NCBI GenBank assembly: GCA_016218825.1
Contig: JACRCV010000064.1
Span: forward strand, 62,001-126,000
Length of the DNA: 64,000 nt
Direction of reading: 5' to 3'
From: Deltaproteobacteria bacterium
Lineage (GTDB): Bacteria > Myxococcota > XYA12-FULL-58-9
The notes under the pieces: generated by a model
Seen by the model: the letters and a program-made list of their open reading frames with translations, nothing else
Database searches by the model: none
Told to the model about the DNA's origin: nothing
Made by a program: the position numbers and the translations under genes
In this document: one piece after another, positions 1 to 7,231 of the stretch
Numbering within the stretch: the first letter of the stretch is position 1
Layout: each line of letters begins with the position of its first letter

Positions 1-2
1 GG

Positions 3-326
3 CTCGCCGAGCGTATCCTGCGGAGCGCAGGCTACAAGGTGCTGGCGGCAGCAAGCGGTGGCGATGCTCTGCTGCTCTGGGAGAAGCATCGCGGTGAAAT
101 CGATCTCCTGCTCACCGACGTTGTCATGCCGCAGATGAGCGGCAGGGAACTGGCGGAGCGGTTGGGCAAGCCCTGTCCGACGCTCAAGGTGCTCTACATG
201 TCCGGCTATACGGACAACGCGATCGTCCATCACGGCGTGCTCGACCCGGGCACGCGATTCATAGGCAAGCCGTTCTCGACGACTGAGCTGACCCGCAAGG
301 TGCGCGAGGCACTCGACGAGCGGTAG
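3..326 (+). CDS. Receiver domain protein, C-terminal part (5' end outside window)
   Basis: Only the C-terminal end is in the window; the frame is already open at base 3 and stops at TAG 326. The visible part is a response-regulator receiver domain. The phospho-acceptor Asp lies in [13 protein letters not shown] (Asp codon at 117), the switch region reads LYMSGYT, and the conserved Lys is in IGKPFS. The run around [16 protein letters not shown] is typical of receivers at the end of PAS-containing hybrid histidine kinases, so the missing part is probably a sensor kinase. A stand-alone response regulator is the alternative. The domain family is secure; the whole protein is unknown. Confidence 0.85.
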   Translation, partial: LAERILRSAGYKVLAAASGGDALLLWEKHRGEIDLLLTDVVMPQMSGRELAERLGKPCPTLKVLYMSGYTDNAIVHHGVLDPGTRFIGKPFSTTELTRKVREALDER

Positions 327-376
327 GGCGGAGGACTGGCGATGAACACTGCGCGGCCGGGCGTCGCTCACGTCGA

Positions 377-420
377 TTCGCGCCGCCTCTGGTTATGCCG
401 AGCTCGGCATAAGGCGCGAA
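377..420. promoter_or_regulatory. Nested inverted repeat: perfect 20-bp palindrome inside an 8-bp outer stem
   Basis: Bases 393-412 form a perfect palindrome with half-site TTATGCCGAG. It is flanked by TTCGCGCC (377-384) and its exact complement GGCGCGAA (413-420), with eight unpaired bases on the left side only. It lies in the 133-base gap between the receiver gene and the small membrane protein gene, about 40 bases before the latter's start. It could be an operator for a dimeric repressor or a transcript hairpin ending the upstream gene; no T-run follows it, so I lean to an operator. Confidence 0.55.
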
Positions 421-459
421 ATCCGGAGTCTGATGGACTACCAAGACAAGGAGAACCTC

Positions 460-882
460 ATGTTCGCTACGATCCTGTTGTGGGGCGCCGTTGCTGGGGT
501 CGTGCACTTCGTTCTAATCGGGATGTTGTACGGAAATCCCGTGGTCGGCCGAATGTACGGGGCGGCGGCCACGGAGAGCCCGGCCATGAAACACTGGACT
601 TCGAAACCCAAGTACATGGTGACGCAGTTCCTGGGCACGCAGGTCGAAGTCTACCTCCTGACCATCGCGTTCCTCTGGCTGCGCCCACTCGTTGCGGTGC
701 CTGCGTATTCTGGCGCACTGCTCATCGGAGCACTGCTGGCTGCCATCCGTGTCTACCCGCGATATTGGAACATGTGGATTCAGACCACCTACCCCAACAG
801 GTTGCTGGCGACCGAGGCGATCAATGGTTCAATCGGCACCCTTGCTATTGCGCTGTTCCTCCAGGCGGTGACCCAGCCGTGA
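460..882 (+). CDS. Small multi-pass membrane protein of unknown function
   Basis: The protein has 140 residues and about four hydrophobic segments: residues 2-24 (FATILLWGAVAGVVHFVLIG), about 58-75, about 80-98 (YSGALLIGALLAAIRVY) and the C-terminal 20 residues. I chose ATG 460, not the in-frame ATG at 433, because AAGGAG lies six bases before 460. The pattern of a short polar loop with a GMLYGNPVVGRMYG motif after the first helix faintly resembles DUF1761-type small membrane proteins, but I cannot confirm the family. A large palindrome just upstream suggests its own regulation. Function unknown. Confidence 0.7.
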   Translation: MFATILLWGAVAGVVHFVLIGMLYGNPVVGRMYGAAATESPAMKHWTSKPKYMVTQFLGTQVEVYLLTIAFLWLRPLVAVPAYSGALLIGALLAAIRVYPRYWNMWIQTTYPNRLLATEAINGSIGTLAIALFLQAVTQP

Positions 883-1055
883 CCGAGGAGGGACTTCCGG
901 ACTCCGCTTTCCTTGTGCTGGCACTGCTGTGCTGGTGGCCTGAGACACGTGTCCCATTCGAAGTTGATGAGCCCGCAATGGTCGACGGGTGACGGCGATA
1001 ACCTCGGAAGGAAGCCGGAAGTCCGTACCAACGAGACAACACAAGGAGCGCTGCC

Positions 1056-1424
1056 ATGGAGATCACCGTTCGGTCAACCTCATCCGTTTCCGCGCCCACC
1101 CCTCGCAACCTCTGCGCGGCACCGGGGCCGAGCTACAAGAGCGCCCGCGCCGAAGGCGTGCTCGACGCCGCCTTTGTTCGAATGGTGGACGGAATGGCCT
1201 TTCCGGCGGTGATGAGTATTCCGAGCCCCGTCGACAAGTTCTTCCGCAAGCAGTCCGTCAAGGTCCTCAAGGGCGTCGGGGTCGCTCTCGAGGCCCAGCT
1301 GGCGAAGAAGGGCATCAAGACTGTCGCCGATCTGGCCTGGACCAAGGTCGACCTGCGCGCCGAGCTCCCCAGATACGGCGCGAAGCTCGACGAGCTGAGC
1401 GTGCTGTTGCGCGGTTCCTACTGA
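1056..1424 (+). CDS. Small protein with a helix-hairpin-helix-like C-terminal segment
   Basis: The protein has 122 residues and starts at ATG 1056 behind AAGGAG, eight bases upstream. The first 60 residues are rich in Ser, Pro and Ala and show no recognisable domain. Residues about 70-95 (VKVLKGVGVALEAQLAKKGI, then KTVADLAW) match the helix-hairpin-helix pattern of DNA-binding repeats and DUF4332-like proteins, in which a GVG hairpin joins two helices. This suggests nucleic-acid contact or a protein docking role, but nothing nearby supports either. The gene stands alone; 173 bases before it hold no gene and only a short GACACGTGTC palindrome at 944-953. Confidence 0.6.
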   Translation: MEITVRSTSSVSAPTPRNLCAAPGPSYKSARAEGVLDAAFVRMVDGMAFPAVMSIPSPVDKFFRKQSVKVLKGVGVALEAQLAKKGIKTVADLAWTKVDLRAELPRYGAKLDELSVLLRGSY

Positions 1425-1509
1425 CCGGCGACCGCAGCAACGCGGGCTGGATTCCGGTGGATCTCGTGCCCGTTGGATGAAGCCCAGGTCGGACTTGGTC
1501 ATGCGAGCG

Positions 1510-1941
1510 TCACTCCGCGGGTGTGACAGCTAGGCCGACACCGATGGCGTTCTGGCGGAGAGCGTTGTCGGCGGACAAGACCGAAGGCGGTGCGATCTCC
1601 GCCGCGTACAACGCCGCGGTCGCGATGTGGATCGCGTCGAGCGTGCGCACGGGCTCAGCAGGGAAAGGATCGAGGGTCCGAGAGAGAACCGCATCGGTTA
1701 CTCCGTACACGTTCCAGTGCGCCAAGGCGGACGTGTATCGGACCCAGATCTTGTCGCGGGCCTCGGGAGAGAGCTGGCGGGTTCCAACGAGTCGCCGGAG
1801 AGCGCGGCCGACCTCCGCGGAGGTGATGGCCGAGGTTACGACACGCTCGGCTTTCGCCAGGACGCCGGCGATGGCGTCGGCGTCAGGCGCTCCCAGGAGC
1901 CATCGCCGTTTGATGAAGGGTCGGCTGGCGGAGCTCAGCAA
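1510..1941 (-). CDS. PIN-domain (VapC-like) toxin remnant, N-terminally damaged
   Basis: The 143-residue frame matches a PIN-domain ribonuclease of the VapC toxin family. Three of the four metal-binding acidic positions can be seen: Glu in TSAEVGRAL, Asp in TLDAIHIATAA and Asp in VLSADNALRQ. The first, normally in a D-[ST]-S-A motif near residue 5-8, is absent: the start reads LLSSASRPFIKRR, with Leu where Asp is expected. The only usable start is TTG 1941, because the frame is closed by TGA further upstream and holds no ATG or GTG. The frame overlaps the preceding antitoxin gene by 59 bases, far more than usual. I infer that the junction was damaged and the toxin is probably inactive. Confidence 0.7.
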   Translation of the reverse strand: MLSSASRPFIKRRWLLGAPDADAIAGVLAKAERVVTSAITSAEVGRALRRLVGTRQLSPEARDKIWVRYTSALAHWNVYGVTDAVLSRTLDPFPAEPVRTLDAIHIATAALYAAEIAPPSVLSADNALRQNAIGVGLAVTPAE

Positions 1942-2041
1942 CGACGGTGCCCCTGTCCGAGACGAGGACGACGTCCCCCCGCTCCACGAGCCGGAGATAC
2001 GCGCTCAGCTTGTCTTTCAACGCTCGGATGCACACCGGCAC
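1883..2041 (-). CDS. Phd/YefM-type antitoxin, short (52 residues)
   Basis: This small minus-strand frame reads from GTG 2041 to TGA 1883 and overlaps the toxin frame in the +1 register. Its sequence has the hallmarks of a Phd/YefM (VapB-partner) antitoxin: CIRALKDKLSAYLRLVERGD followed by VVLVSDRGTVVAELRQP, that is, the ALK.KLS.YL..V..G..V.V.DRG.PVA.L core. Family members usually continue 20-40 residues after this core with a toxin-neutralising tail; here only TLHQTAMAPGSA follows, so the tail is lost or replaced. A second in-frame GTG at 2035 is possible. No clear ribosome site is seen. Together with the damaged toxin it forms a decayed module. Confidence 0.7.
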   Translation of the reverse strand: MPVCIRALKDKLSAYLRLVERGDVVLVSDRGTVVAELRQPTLHQTAMAPGSA

Positions 2042-2104
2042 ACGCGCCCAAACGTGCGCGGCCGCGGCCGGCGGCTGGGAGCACGAGACCGCTGCCGGCC
2101 CGAC

Positions 2105-2410
2105 CTAGCAGGGCATTATGCGGCCGAACGGCGAGATCACCACCTCGACGCCGTCGAAGCTGTAGACATCGCGGATCCCGGTGTTCTGCTTCTTCACCCC
2201 GGCCTTGCAGAGCAGCGCCTCGACCTCGCGCTCCCTGACCGCCTCCATCCGGAACACGATGCGCTCCTCGACGTCGACGTGAAAGTCGAGCGCCTTGCCC
2301 GCCTTGCCGAGCGCCTTCAAGAGCTTCGTCCCGGCCCGCGCGGTGCGCGACGGCGCCGATTCGAATCGGGGGTGGATCTTCATTCCAGCATCAGCACTGA
2401 TCTTCGGCAT
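2105..2410 (-). CDS. Conserved-looking small protein, function unknown
   Basis: The protein has 101 residues and starts at ATG 2410 behind GAGGTGAAGA, a good ribosome site. It is basic at the N-terminus (AGTKLLKALGKAGKAL) and then forms an alpha/beta-like stretch ending in VYSFDGVEVVISPFGRIMPC. No signal peptide, membrane segment or family motif is recognised. It precedes the toxin-antitoxin remnant on the same strand with a 63-base gap, but nothing ties it to that module. Coding status rests on the ribosome site and a protein-like composition. Confidence 0.55.
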   Translation of the reverse strand: MPKISADAGMKIHPRFESAPSRTARAGTKLLKALGKAGKALDFHVDVEERIVFRMEAVREREVEALLCKAGVKKQNTGIRDVYSFDGVEVVISPFGRIMPC

Positions 2411-2517
2411 TCTTCACCTCGTCGCCAGTGGATGCAGACCGCGTGCCAACCGCGCGCCGGTTTCCGCATCCAGAATGTGGCGATTCTACTCGGCCGTTGT
2501 CCCGGGGCAAGCCTCGT

Positions 2518-2547
2518 TGAGAACCGGTGGGATGCCAGAGGTTCTCA
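2518..2547 (-). terminator. Hairpin downstream of the acyltransferase gene
   Basis: TGAGAACC at 2518-2525 pairs perfectly with GGTTCTCA at 2540-2547 across a 14-base loop; one G-T and one G-C pair extend the stem to ten. It lies 57 bases past the stop of the minus-strand acyltransferase gene and before the next minus-strand gene, so a transcription end is the simplest reading. No T-run follows, so it is not a textbook intrinsic terminator. Confidence 0.4.
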
Positions 2548-2603
2548 GCGGCTCGCGGGTGTGGCCGAATCGTCTCGGCGGCGCCGCGAGAGCCAACGCT
2601 GCC

Positions 2604-3689
2604 TCAGCGCTTCGCCCCGACACACGGCCGCTCGACGACGCGGTAGAACAGCGCCCCGACCCCAACGCTCACCAGGTAGGCCGCCACCATCCCCGCCAGC
2701 GCCGCGCCCGGGGACAACGTGAAGCGGGACAAGAAGGCGTTGATCACCAGGCACACCGGGAAGTGGACCAGAAACAAGCTGTAGGAGATGCGGCCCATGT
2801 AGCTGCTGAGTCGGCTGTTGGGCCAGCGCTCCCAGAAACCGCGCCGGGCGGCAATGTAGATCACGACCGCGGTGCCCACAGCGACCAGGAGTCGGGGCCG
2901 ACCGTCGAAGAGCCCGACGAGCGCGACGAGGCCGGCATACGCGAACAGCGCCGTGCTCGAGACTTTCTCCTGCAGGCTCCAATAGAGGACCATGCCCAGG
3001 AAGTAGGCGGCGAAGAAGTAGACCGCGAGGCTGTCGTAGCGCGCGTCGCGGTTGAAGAAGAACAGCGACGCCAGCGCCAACCCCGCCATCGTGATCGCAC
3101 AAAGCACGAAGCCTTGATCGACGGGCGCGGCGGGCCGGAGGCGCAGCGCCTGGCCACACAGGGCGCCGAGCACCAGGGTCAGGATGACGAGCTGGAAGTC
3201 GACGGCGATGTACCAGATGCCGGCCGTCAGGTGCTCGTACCCGAGGAGGTCTTGCAGGAAGACGACGTGGGCGAGGAGCTGATCGAGGCTGGGCGCCGCC
3301 GAGATCGACTCGTGGTCCATCCACCGGTCGGCGAGGGTGTTGGCGAGGATCGCGACCCACAGCGCCGCGAGGTAGGGGAAGCCGACGCGGCGGTAACGCA
3401 GGGCGATCAGCTTGCCGAGGATGCGCAGGTCGAGACGCGCGACCCCGGCGAGCGCCCGGGCGGTGAAGAAGCCGCCGATGACGAAGAAGATCTGCACCGC
3501 CATCCGCGCGTAGGCGTAAAGAAAGTCGATGACACCCGGTAGCAACGGATAGGCGGTGTCCGACAGCGGCCCGTAGAACGCCAGGTGGTGCCAGACGATG
3601 GCGTGAGACGCCAGCGCCCGCACCAAGTCGATGAACGGCAGCCGCTGCGGCACGGCGCCCGGGGTGGAAGTGATGCGCACCCGAGTCAC
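2604..3689 (-). CDS. Acyltransferase 3 family membrane protein
   Basis: The 361-residue polytopic protein belongs to the acyltransferase 3 (OafA/YrhL-like) family, which moves acetyl or other acyl groups onto sugars of surface polysaccharides at the inner membrane. The N-terminal signature is visible: PFIDLVRALASHAIVWHH (family Arg and His) and, at about residue 60, QIFFVIGGFFTARAL, the usual Q.FFV.SGF motif with Gly for Ser. About ten hydrophobic segments follow, with FLVHFPV near residue 305. The length fits the transmembrane domain alone, with no SGNH hydrolase. The acceptor is unknown. It follows glpK on the same strand with a 37-base gap. Confidence 0.85.
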   Translation of the reverse strand: MTRVRITSTPGAVPQRLPFIDLVRALASHAIVWHHLAFYGPLSDTAYPLLPGVIDFLYAYARMAVQIFFVIGGFFTARALAGVARLDLRILGKLIALRYRRVGFPYLAALWVAILANTLADRWMDHESISAAPSLDQLLAHVVFLQDLLGYEHLTAGIWYIAVDFQLVILTLVLGALCGQALRLRPAAPVDQGFVLCAITMAGLALASLFFFNRDARYDSLAVYFFAAYFLGMVLYWSLQEKVSSTALFAYAGLVALVGLFDGRPRLLVAVGTAVVIYIAARRGFWERWPNSRLSSYMGRISYSLFLVHFPVCLVINAFLSRFTLSPGAALAGMVAAYLVSVGVGALFYRVVERPCVGAKR

Positions 3690-3726
3690 CCGACGGCGAC
3701 GGCGTCTGTGAATCGGTCCGACAAAC

Positions 3727-5220
3727 CTACGCCTTGGCCACCGCCGCGTGCCAGCGCGCGACGTGCTCCTTGACGCCGGCGTCGCTCATCGTCGGGGTGT
3801 AGGTCTTGTCGAGCTTCCACACCTTGGCGATGTCCTGGGTGTCGGCGAACAAGCCGACGCCGAGGGCCGCGAGGAAGGCGGCGCCGAGCGCGGTGGTGTC
3901 GAGCACCGTCGGCCGGTGGATCTCGACCCCCAGCAGGTCGGCCTGCAGCTGCATCAACAGATCGTTCGCCGAGGCGCCGCCGTCGACGCGCAGCACTCTG
4001 AGGGCGCTGCCGGTGTCTTGGCGCATGGCGTCGAAGAGATCGTAGATCTGGAGCGCTATCCCCTCGAGCGCGGCGCGCGCGATGTGCGCCCGCGTCGTGC
4101 CGCGGGTGAGCCCGGCGATGAGCCCGCGCGCCTCGGGCCTCCAGTACGGCGCCCCGAGCCCGGTCAGGGCCGGCACCAACACCACGCCGGCGGTGTCTTG
4201 CACCTGCCGGGCGAGCGCCTCGATCTCGGCGCTGGAGGTGAAGAACTGCAGGCCGTCGCGCAGCCATTGGACGACGGCGCCGGCGATGAAGGTGCTGCCC
4301 TCGACGGCGTAGGTGTTGTGGGTGCCGAGGCGCCAGGCGATGGTCGTCAACAGCCCGCGGTGACTGGTCACCGGCTTGCCGCCGGTGTTGACGAGCGCGA
4401 ACGCACCGGTGCCGTAGGTGCACTTGGCCATCCCGGGCTCGAAGCACGCCTGGCCGAAGAGCGCCGCCTGCTGGTCCCCGGCGATGCCGGCGATCGGAAT
4501 GCCGTCGGGCAAGATGCCGACCCCTTTGGTCTTGCCGTAGACCTCGGACGACGAGCGCACCTCGGGGAGCATCGCGCGTGGGATCTGGCCGATGATGCCG
4601 CAGAGCTCGTCATCCCAAGCGGTGCGGCGGATGTCGAACAGCAGGGTCCGGGCGGCGTTGGTGGCGTCGGTGACGTGCACCGCGCCGCCGGTGAGCCTGT
4701 AGGTCAGCCAGGTGTCGATGGTGCCGAACTTGATCTCGCCTTCATCCGCCCGCTGCCGCAAGAGCGGCACCTCGTCGAGCAACCACGCGAGCTTGGTCCC
4801 GGAGAAGTACGGATCGAGCACCAGCCCGGTGCGGCTGCGGACCAGCTCTTCGTGCCCGGCCTCCTTGAGCGCCAGGCAGCGCGACGCGGTGCGCCGGTCC
4901 TGCCAGACGATGGCGCGGCACAACGGCTGACCGCGGGCGTCCCAGACGCCGCTGGTCTCGCGCTGGTTGGTGATGCCGATGGCGCAGAGGTCGGCGCCGC
5001 GGACCTTGGCCGCCGCGAGCGCGCCCGCGATCGCGGTGCCGGTCGACGTCCAGATCTCTTCGAGGTCGTGCTCCACCCACCCGGGCTCTGGGAAGTGCTG
5101 CGGAAACTCGGCGTAGCCGCGGCCGAGCACGGTGGCGCCGGGCGCCGCCTTTCCCATCCGCACCACCAGGCAGGTCGTGCCGGTCGTGCCTTGATCGATC
5201 GCCAGGATGCAGTCACTCAT
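3727..5220 (-). CDS. glpK: Glycerol kinase
   Basis: Glycerol kinase phosphorylates glycerol with ATP to sn-glycerol 3-phosphate in the cytoplasm. The 497-residue product has the full family length. The N-terminal phosphate-binding loop AIDQGTTGTTCLVV, the ITNQRETSGVWD segment, TIDTWLTYRLTGG, GIAGDQQAALFGQ, the KCTYGTGAFALVNTG adenosine region and RVDGGASANDLLMQ are all intact. I chose ATG 5220 because GAGGAGG lies nine bases before it and residues start MSDCILAID; the longer upstream frame has no family similarity. A sigma-70-like promoter at 5249-5277 serves it. No glycerol facilitator or GlpD is adjacent. An OPA-type MFS transporter at 50.3 kb might import glycerol 3-phosphate, but the link is speculative. 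Confidence 0.95.
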   Translation of the reverse strand: MSDCILAIDQGTTGTTCLVVRMGKAAPGATVLGRGYAEFPQHFPEPGWVEHDLEEIWTSTGTAIAGALAAAKVRGADLCAIGITNQRETSGVWDARGQPLCRAIVWQDRRTASRCLALKEAGHEELVRSRTGLVLDPYFSGTKLAWLLDEVPLLRQRADEGEIKFGTIDTWLTYRLTGGAVHVTDATNAARTLLFDIRRTAWDDELCGIIGQIPRAMLPEVRSSSEVYGKTKGVGILPDGIPIAGIAGDQQAALFGQACFEPGMAKCTYGTGAFALVNTGGKPVTSHRGLLTTIAWRLGTHNTYAVEGSTFIAGAVVQWLRDGLQFFTSSAEIEALARQVQDTAGVVLVPALTGLGAPYWRPEARGLIAGLTRGTTRAHIARAALEGIALQIYDLFDAMRQDTGSALRVLRVDGGASANDLLMQLQADLLGVEIHRPTVLDTTALGAAFLAALGVGLFADTQDIAKVWKLDKTYTPTMSDAGVKEHVARWHAAVAKA

Positions 5221-5248
5221 GGGCGCTACCTCCTCACTGCTGCCGCGG

Positions 5249-5277
5249 ACTATTGGGCGCGAGCCGGCGACGGTCAA
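5249..5277 (-). promoter_or_regulatory. Candidate sigma-70 promoter for glpK
   Basis: On the minus strand, -35 TTGACC (5277-5272, five of six consensus) and -10 AATAGT (5254-5249, four of six) are separated by exactly 17 bases. Transcription would start near 5242, giving a leader of about 22 bases that contains the GAGGAGG ribosome site of glpK. Confidence 0.5.
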
Positions 5278-5344
5278 GGTGCAGGACCTCGCCGCCGGTG
5301 CTCGTCCCTTGCGCCGTGAGGCCAACAGACCCTAGCATGGCCGC

Positions 5345-7213
5345 ATGGCGTCTCCCGTGGGGCTCGAGCCCGACGCGGCCGTATGGGTCGTCCTGGTCTT
5401 GAGCACCGACACGCGCTTTGCGGAAACGCTGGCGGTCGAGCTGGCGCGCCGGGGCCCCGGGTTCGAGATCCACATCGTCCGTGACGTCGCGAAGCTGCAG
5501 GACCACCTGCGCCGCGTCAACCCCGACGCCGTCGTCCTCGAGGTCGACGGCTTGTCGACCGAGGAGCGCGAGCAGCTGCGGCGCCGCTGGCGGCGCGCCT
5601 GGATCCCCACCCTCCTGGTCACCGCCGCCGACCCGGAGCCGACCGCCTGGCTCGGGGTCGACGCCGGCCCGGTCGACGTGTTGCGCCGCGACGACGGCCA
5701 CGAGCCGTTGTGCCGCCTGTTGCTGCAGACCCGCGAGTACGTCGACGCCACCGGTCGGCTCCAAGAAACCGTCCGCCACTACAGCGACCTGCTGGACGCG
5801 ATGGGTGACGGCATCTTCGTGCTCTGCCGCGGGGTGTTCTGTGAGGTCAACGCCGCGTTCGCGGCCGCCTTGGGCTGCAACCGCGCCGAGCTCGTCGGTC
5901 GCGCCCGCCTCACCGATTTTCTCCCCGACCAGGATCGGCTGGTGATCGCCGAGCGCCTGGCGCGCGTCGAGGTCGGCGGGGGCGAGCGCGAGCTCATCGA
6001 GATCGCGCTCGTGACCCGGGACCAGAGCCGGCGGCAGTACGAGCTCGTCTGTCGGGCCTCGGTGGTCGGCGGCCGGCGGGCGGTGGTCGGCGTCGCCCGC
6101 GACGTCACCGCGATGCGCGATCGCCAGGACGAGATTGACCGGGCAAGGCAGCGCGCCGCCCAGATCGAGCGCCTCCGCGCTCTGGGCGAGCTCGCCGCCG
6201 GGGTGGCGCACGACTTCAACAACGTCCTCGAGACCGTGCTCGGTCGGGTGCAGCTGGCGATCGAGAAGCGCCGCCGCGGCGTCGAGTGCACCGACGACCT
6301 CCTGGTCATCGAGGGCGCGGCGAAGACCGCCGCCCAAACCGTCAGGCGGATCCACGAGTTCGCGCGGCCCTCAGGGATGGACTCGTGGCACGACGTCGAC
6401 CTGGTCGCGGTCGCCAAGGACGCGGTCGAGTACGTTCGCGCCCAGGTGCCGCCGCGCATCGCCCTGCACGTCGACGTTCAGCCGCTGCCGCGGGTCCGCG
6501 GCAACGGCGCCGAGCTCCGCGAGGTGATGCTGAACCTGCTCGCCAACGCGGTCGACGCCATCGACGGCGACGGCGAGGTCCACGTCCGCGCCAAGACCGA
6601 GCGCGGCCGGGCGGTGCTCGAGGTCGAGGACACCGGCTGCGGCATGACGCCGGCGGTGCAGCGGCGGATCTTCGAGCCGTTCTTCTCCACCAAGGCCGAG
6701 GCCGGCACCGGCCTGGGGCTGAGCGTCAGCCACGGCATCCTGCGGCGCCACGACGCCGAGATTCAGATCAGCAGCGTCCCCGGCAAGGGCACGCTGTTCC
6801 GCCTGGTGTTTCAAGGCATCGAGCACCGCGCTCTGACGCCGCCGGCGGCGGTCCAGGAGACGCTGCGGGTCGCGGTCCTCGACGACGACACCACGGTCGC
6901 GGAGCTGATGCGTGACCTGTTGAAGGAGCTCGGCCACGAGGTCGTGATCGTCAACGACGTCAAGAGCCTGCTGTACGCGGTCGGCGAGCGCGGCCTCGAC
7001 CTGGTGATCACCGACCTCGATCTCCCGGAGCTCTCCGGCTGGCAGGTCGCGCGCCACGTCCGCCAGGTGCGCCCCACCACCCGGGTCGGCCTGGTGACCG
7101 GCTGGCCGCTCGCGGTCACCCACGACGAGCTCAAGGCCCGCGGCGTCGACTTCGTCCTCGCCAAGCCGTTCTCGATCGACTCGCTCACCCGGGCGCTGAC
7201 GCTCACCGGTTGA
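5345..7213 (+). CDS. Hybrid sensor histidine kinase: pseudo-receiver, PAS, HisKA, HATPase, receiver
   Basis: The 622-residue soluble protein has five parts. Residues 12-115 form a receiver-like fold without a proper phospho-Asp. Residues about 140-265 are a PAS sensor domain (LLDAMGDGIFVLCRGVFCEV). The kinase dimerisation helix carries His289 in AAGVAHDFNNVLETV. The ATPase domain follows with N box LLNLLANAVDAI and G boxes VEDTGCGM and GTGLGLSVSHG. A C-terminal receiver has Asp557 in ITDLDLPELSG and Lys in LAKPFS. No membrane segment is present, so it senses a cytoplasmic signal. It is divergent from glpK. No ribosome site precedes ATG 5345; a weak promoter (TTGCGC 5309, TAGCAT 5333-5338) would give a leaderless transcript. 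Confidence 0.9.
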   Translation: MASPVGLEPDAAVWVVLVLSTDTRFAETLAVELARRGPGFEIHIVRDVAKLQDHLRRVNPDAVVLEVDGLSTEEREQLRRRWRRAWIPTLLVTAADPEPTAWLGVDAGPVDVLRRDDGHEPLCRLLLQTREYVDATGRLQETVRHYSDLLDAMGDGIFVLCRGVFCEVNAAFAAALGCNRAELVGRARLTDFLPDQDRLVIAERLARVEVGGGERELIEIALVTRDQSRRQYELVCRASVVGGRRAVVGVARDVTAMRDRQDEIDRARQRAAQIERLRALGELAAGVAHDFNNVLETVLGRVQLAIEKRRRGVECTDDLLVIEGAAKTAAQTVRRIHEFARPSGMDSWHDVDLVAVAKDAVEYVRAQVPPRIALHVDVQPLPRVRGNGAELREVMLNLLANAVDAIDGDGEVHVRAKTERGRAVLEVEDTGCGMTPAVQRRIFEPFFSTKAEAGTGLGLSVSHGILRRHDAEIQISSVPGKGTLFRLVFQGIEHRALTPPAAVQETLRVAVLDDDTTVAELMRDLLKELGHEVVIVNDVKSLLYAVGERGLDLVITDLDLPELSGWQVARHVRQVRPTTRVGLVTGWPLAVTHDELKARGVDFVLAKPFSIDSLTRALTLTG

Positions 7214-7231
7214 GCCGCGAAGGGCGGCCGC

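Noticed and set aside
944-953. Palindrome GACACGTGTC in the gap before the HhH-like gene
   Set aside because: Ten bases of symmetry are expected by chance at this length of sequence, and nothing else supports an operator.
342-992. 216-residue plus-strand frame overlapping the small membrane protein gene
   Set aside because: Low-complexity Arg/Gly/His composition and no ribosome site, whereas the frame at 460-882 has a membrane protein pattern and AAGGAG.
2360-2375. T-loop-like string GATTCGAATCGGGGG suggesting a tRNA end
   Set aside because: It lies inside a minus-strand coding region with a good start; no acceptor or anticodon stem can be folded around it.
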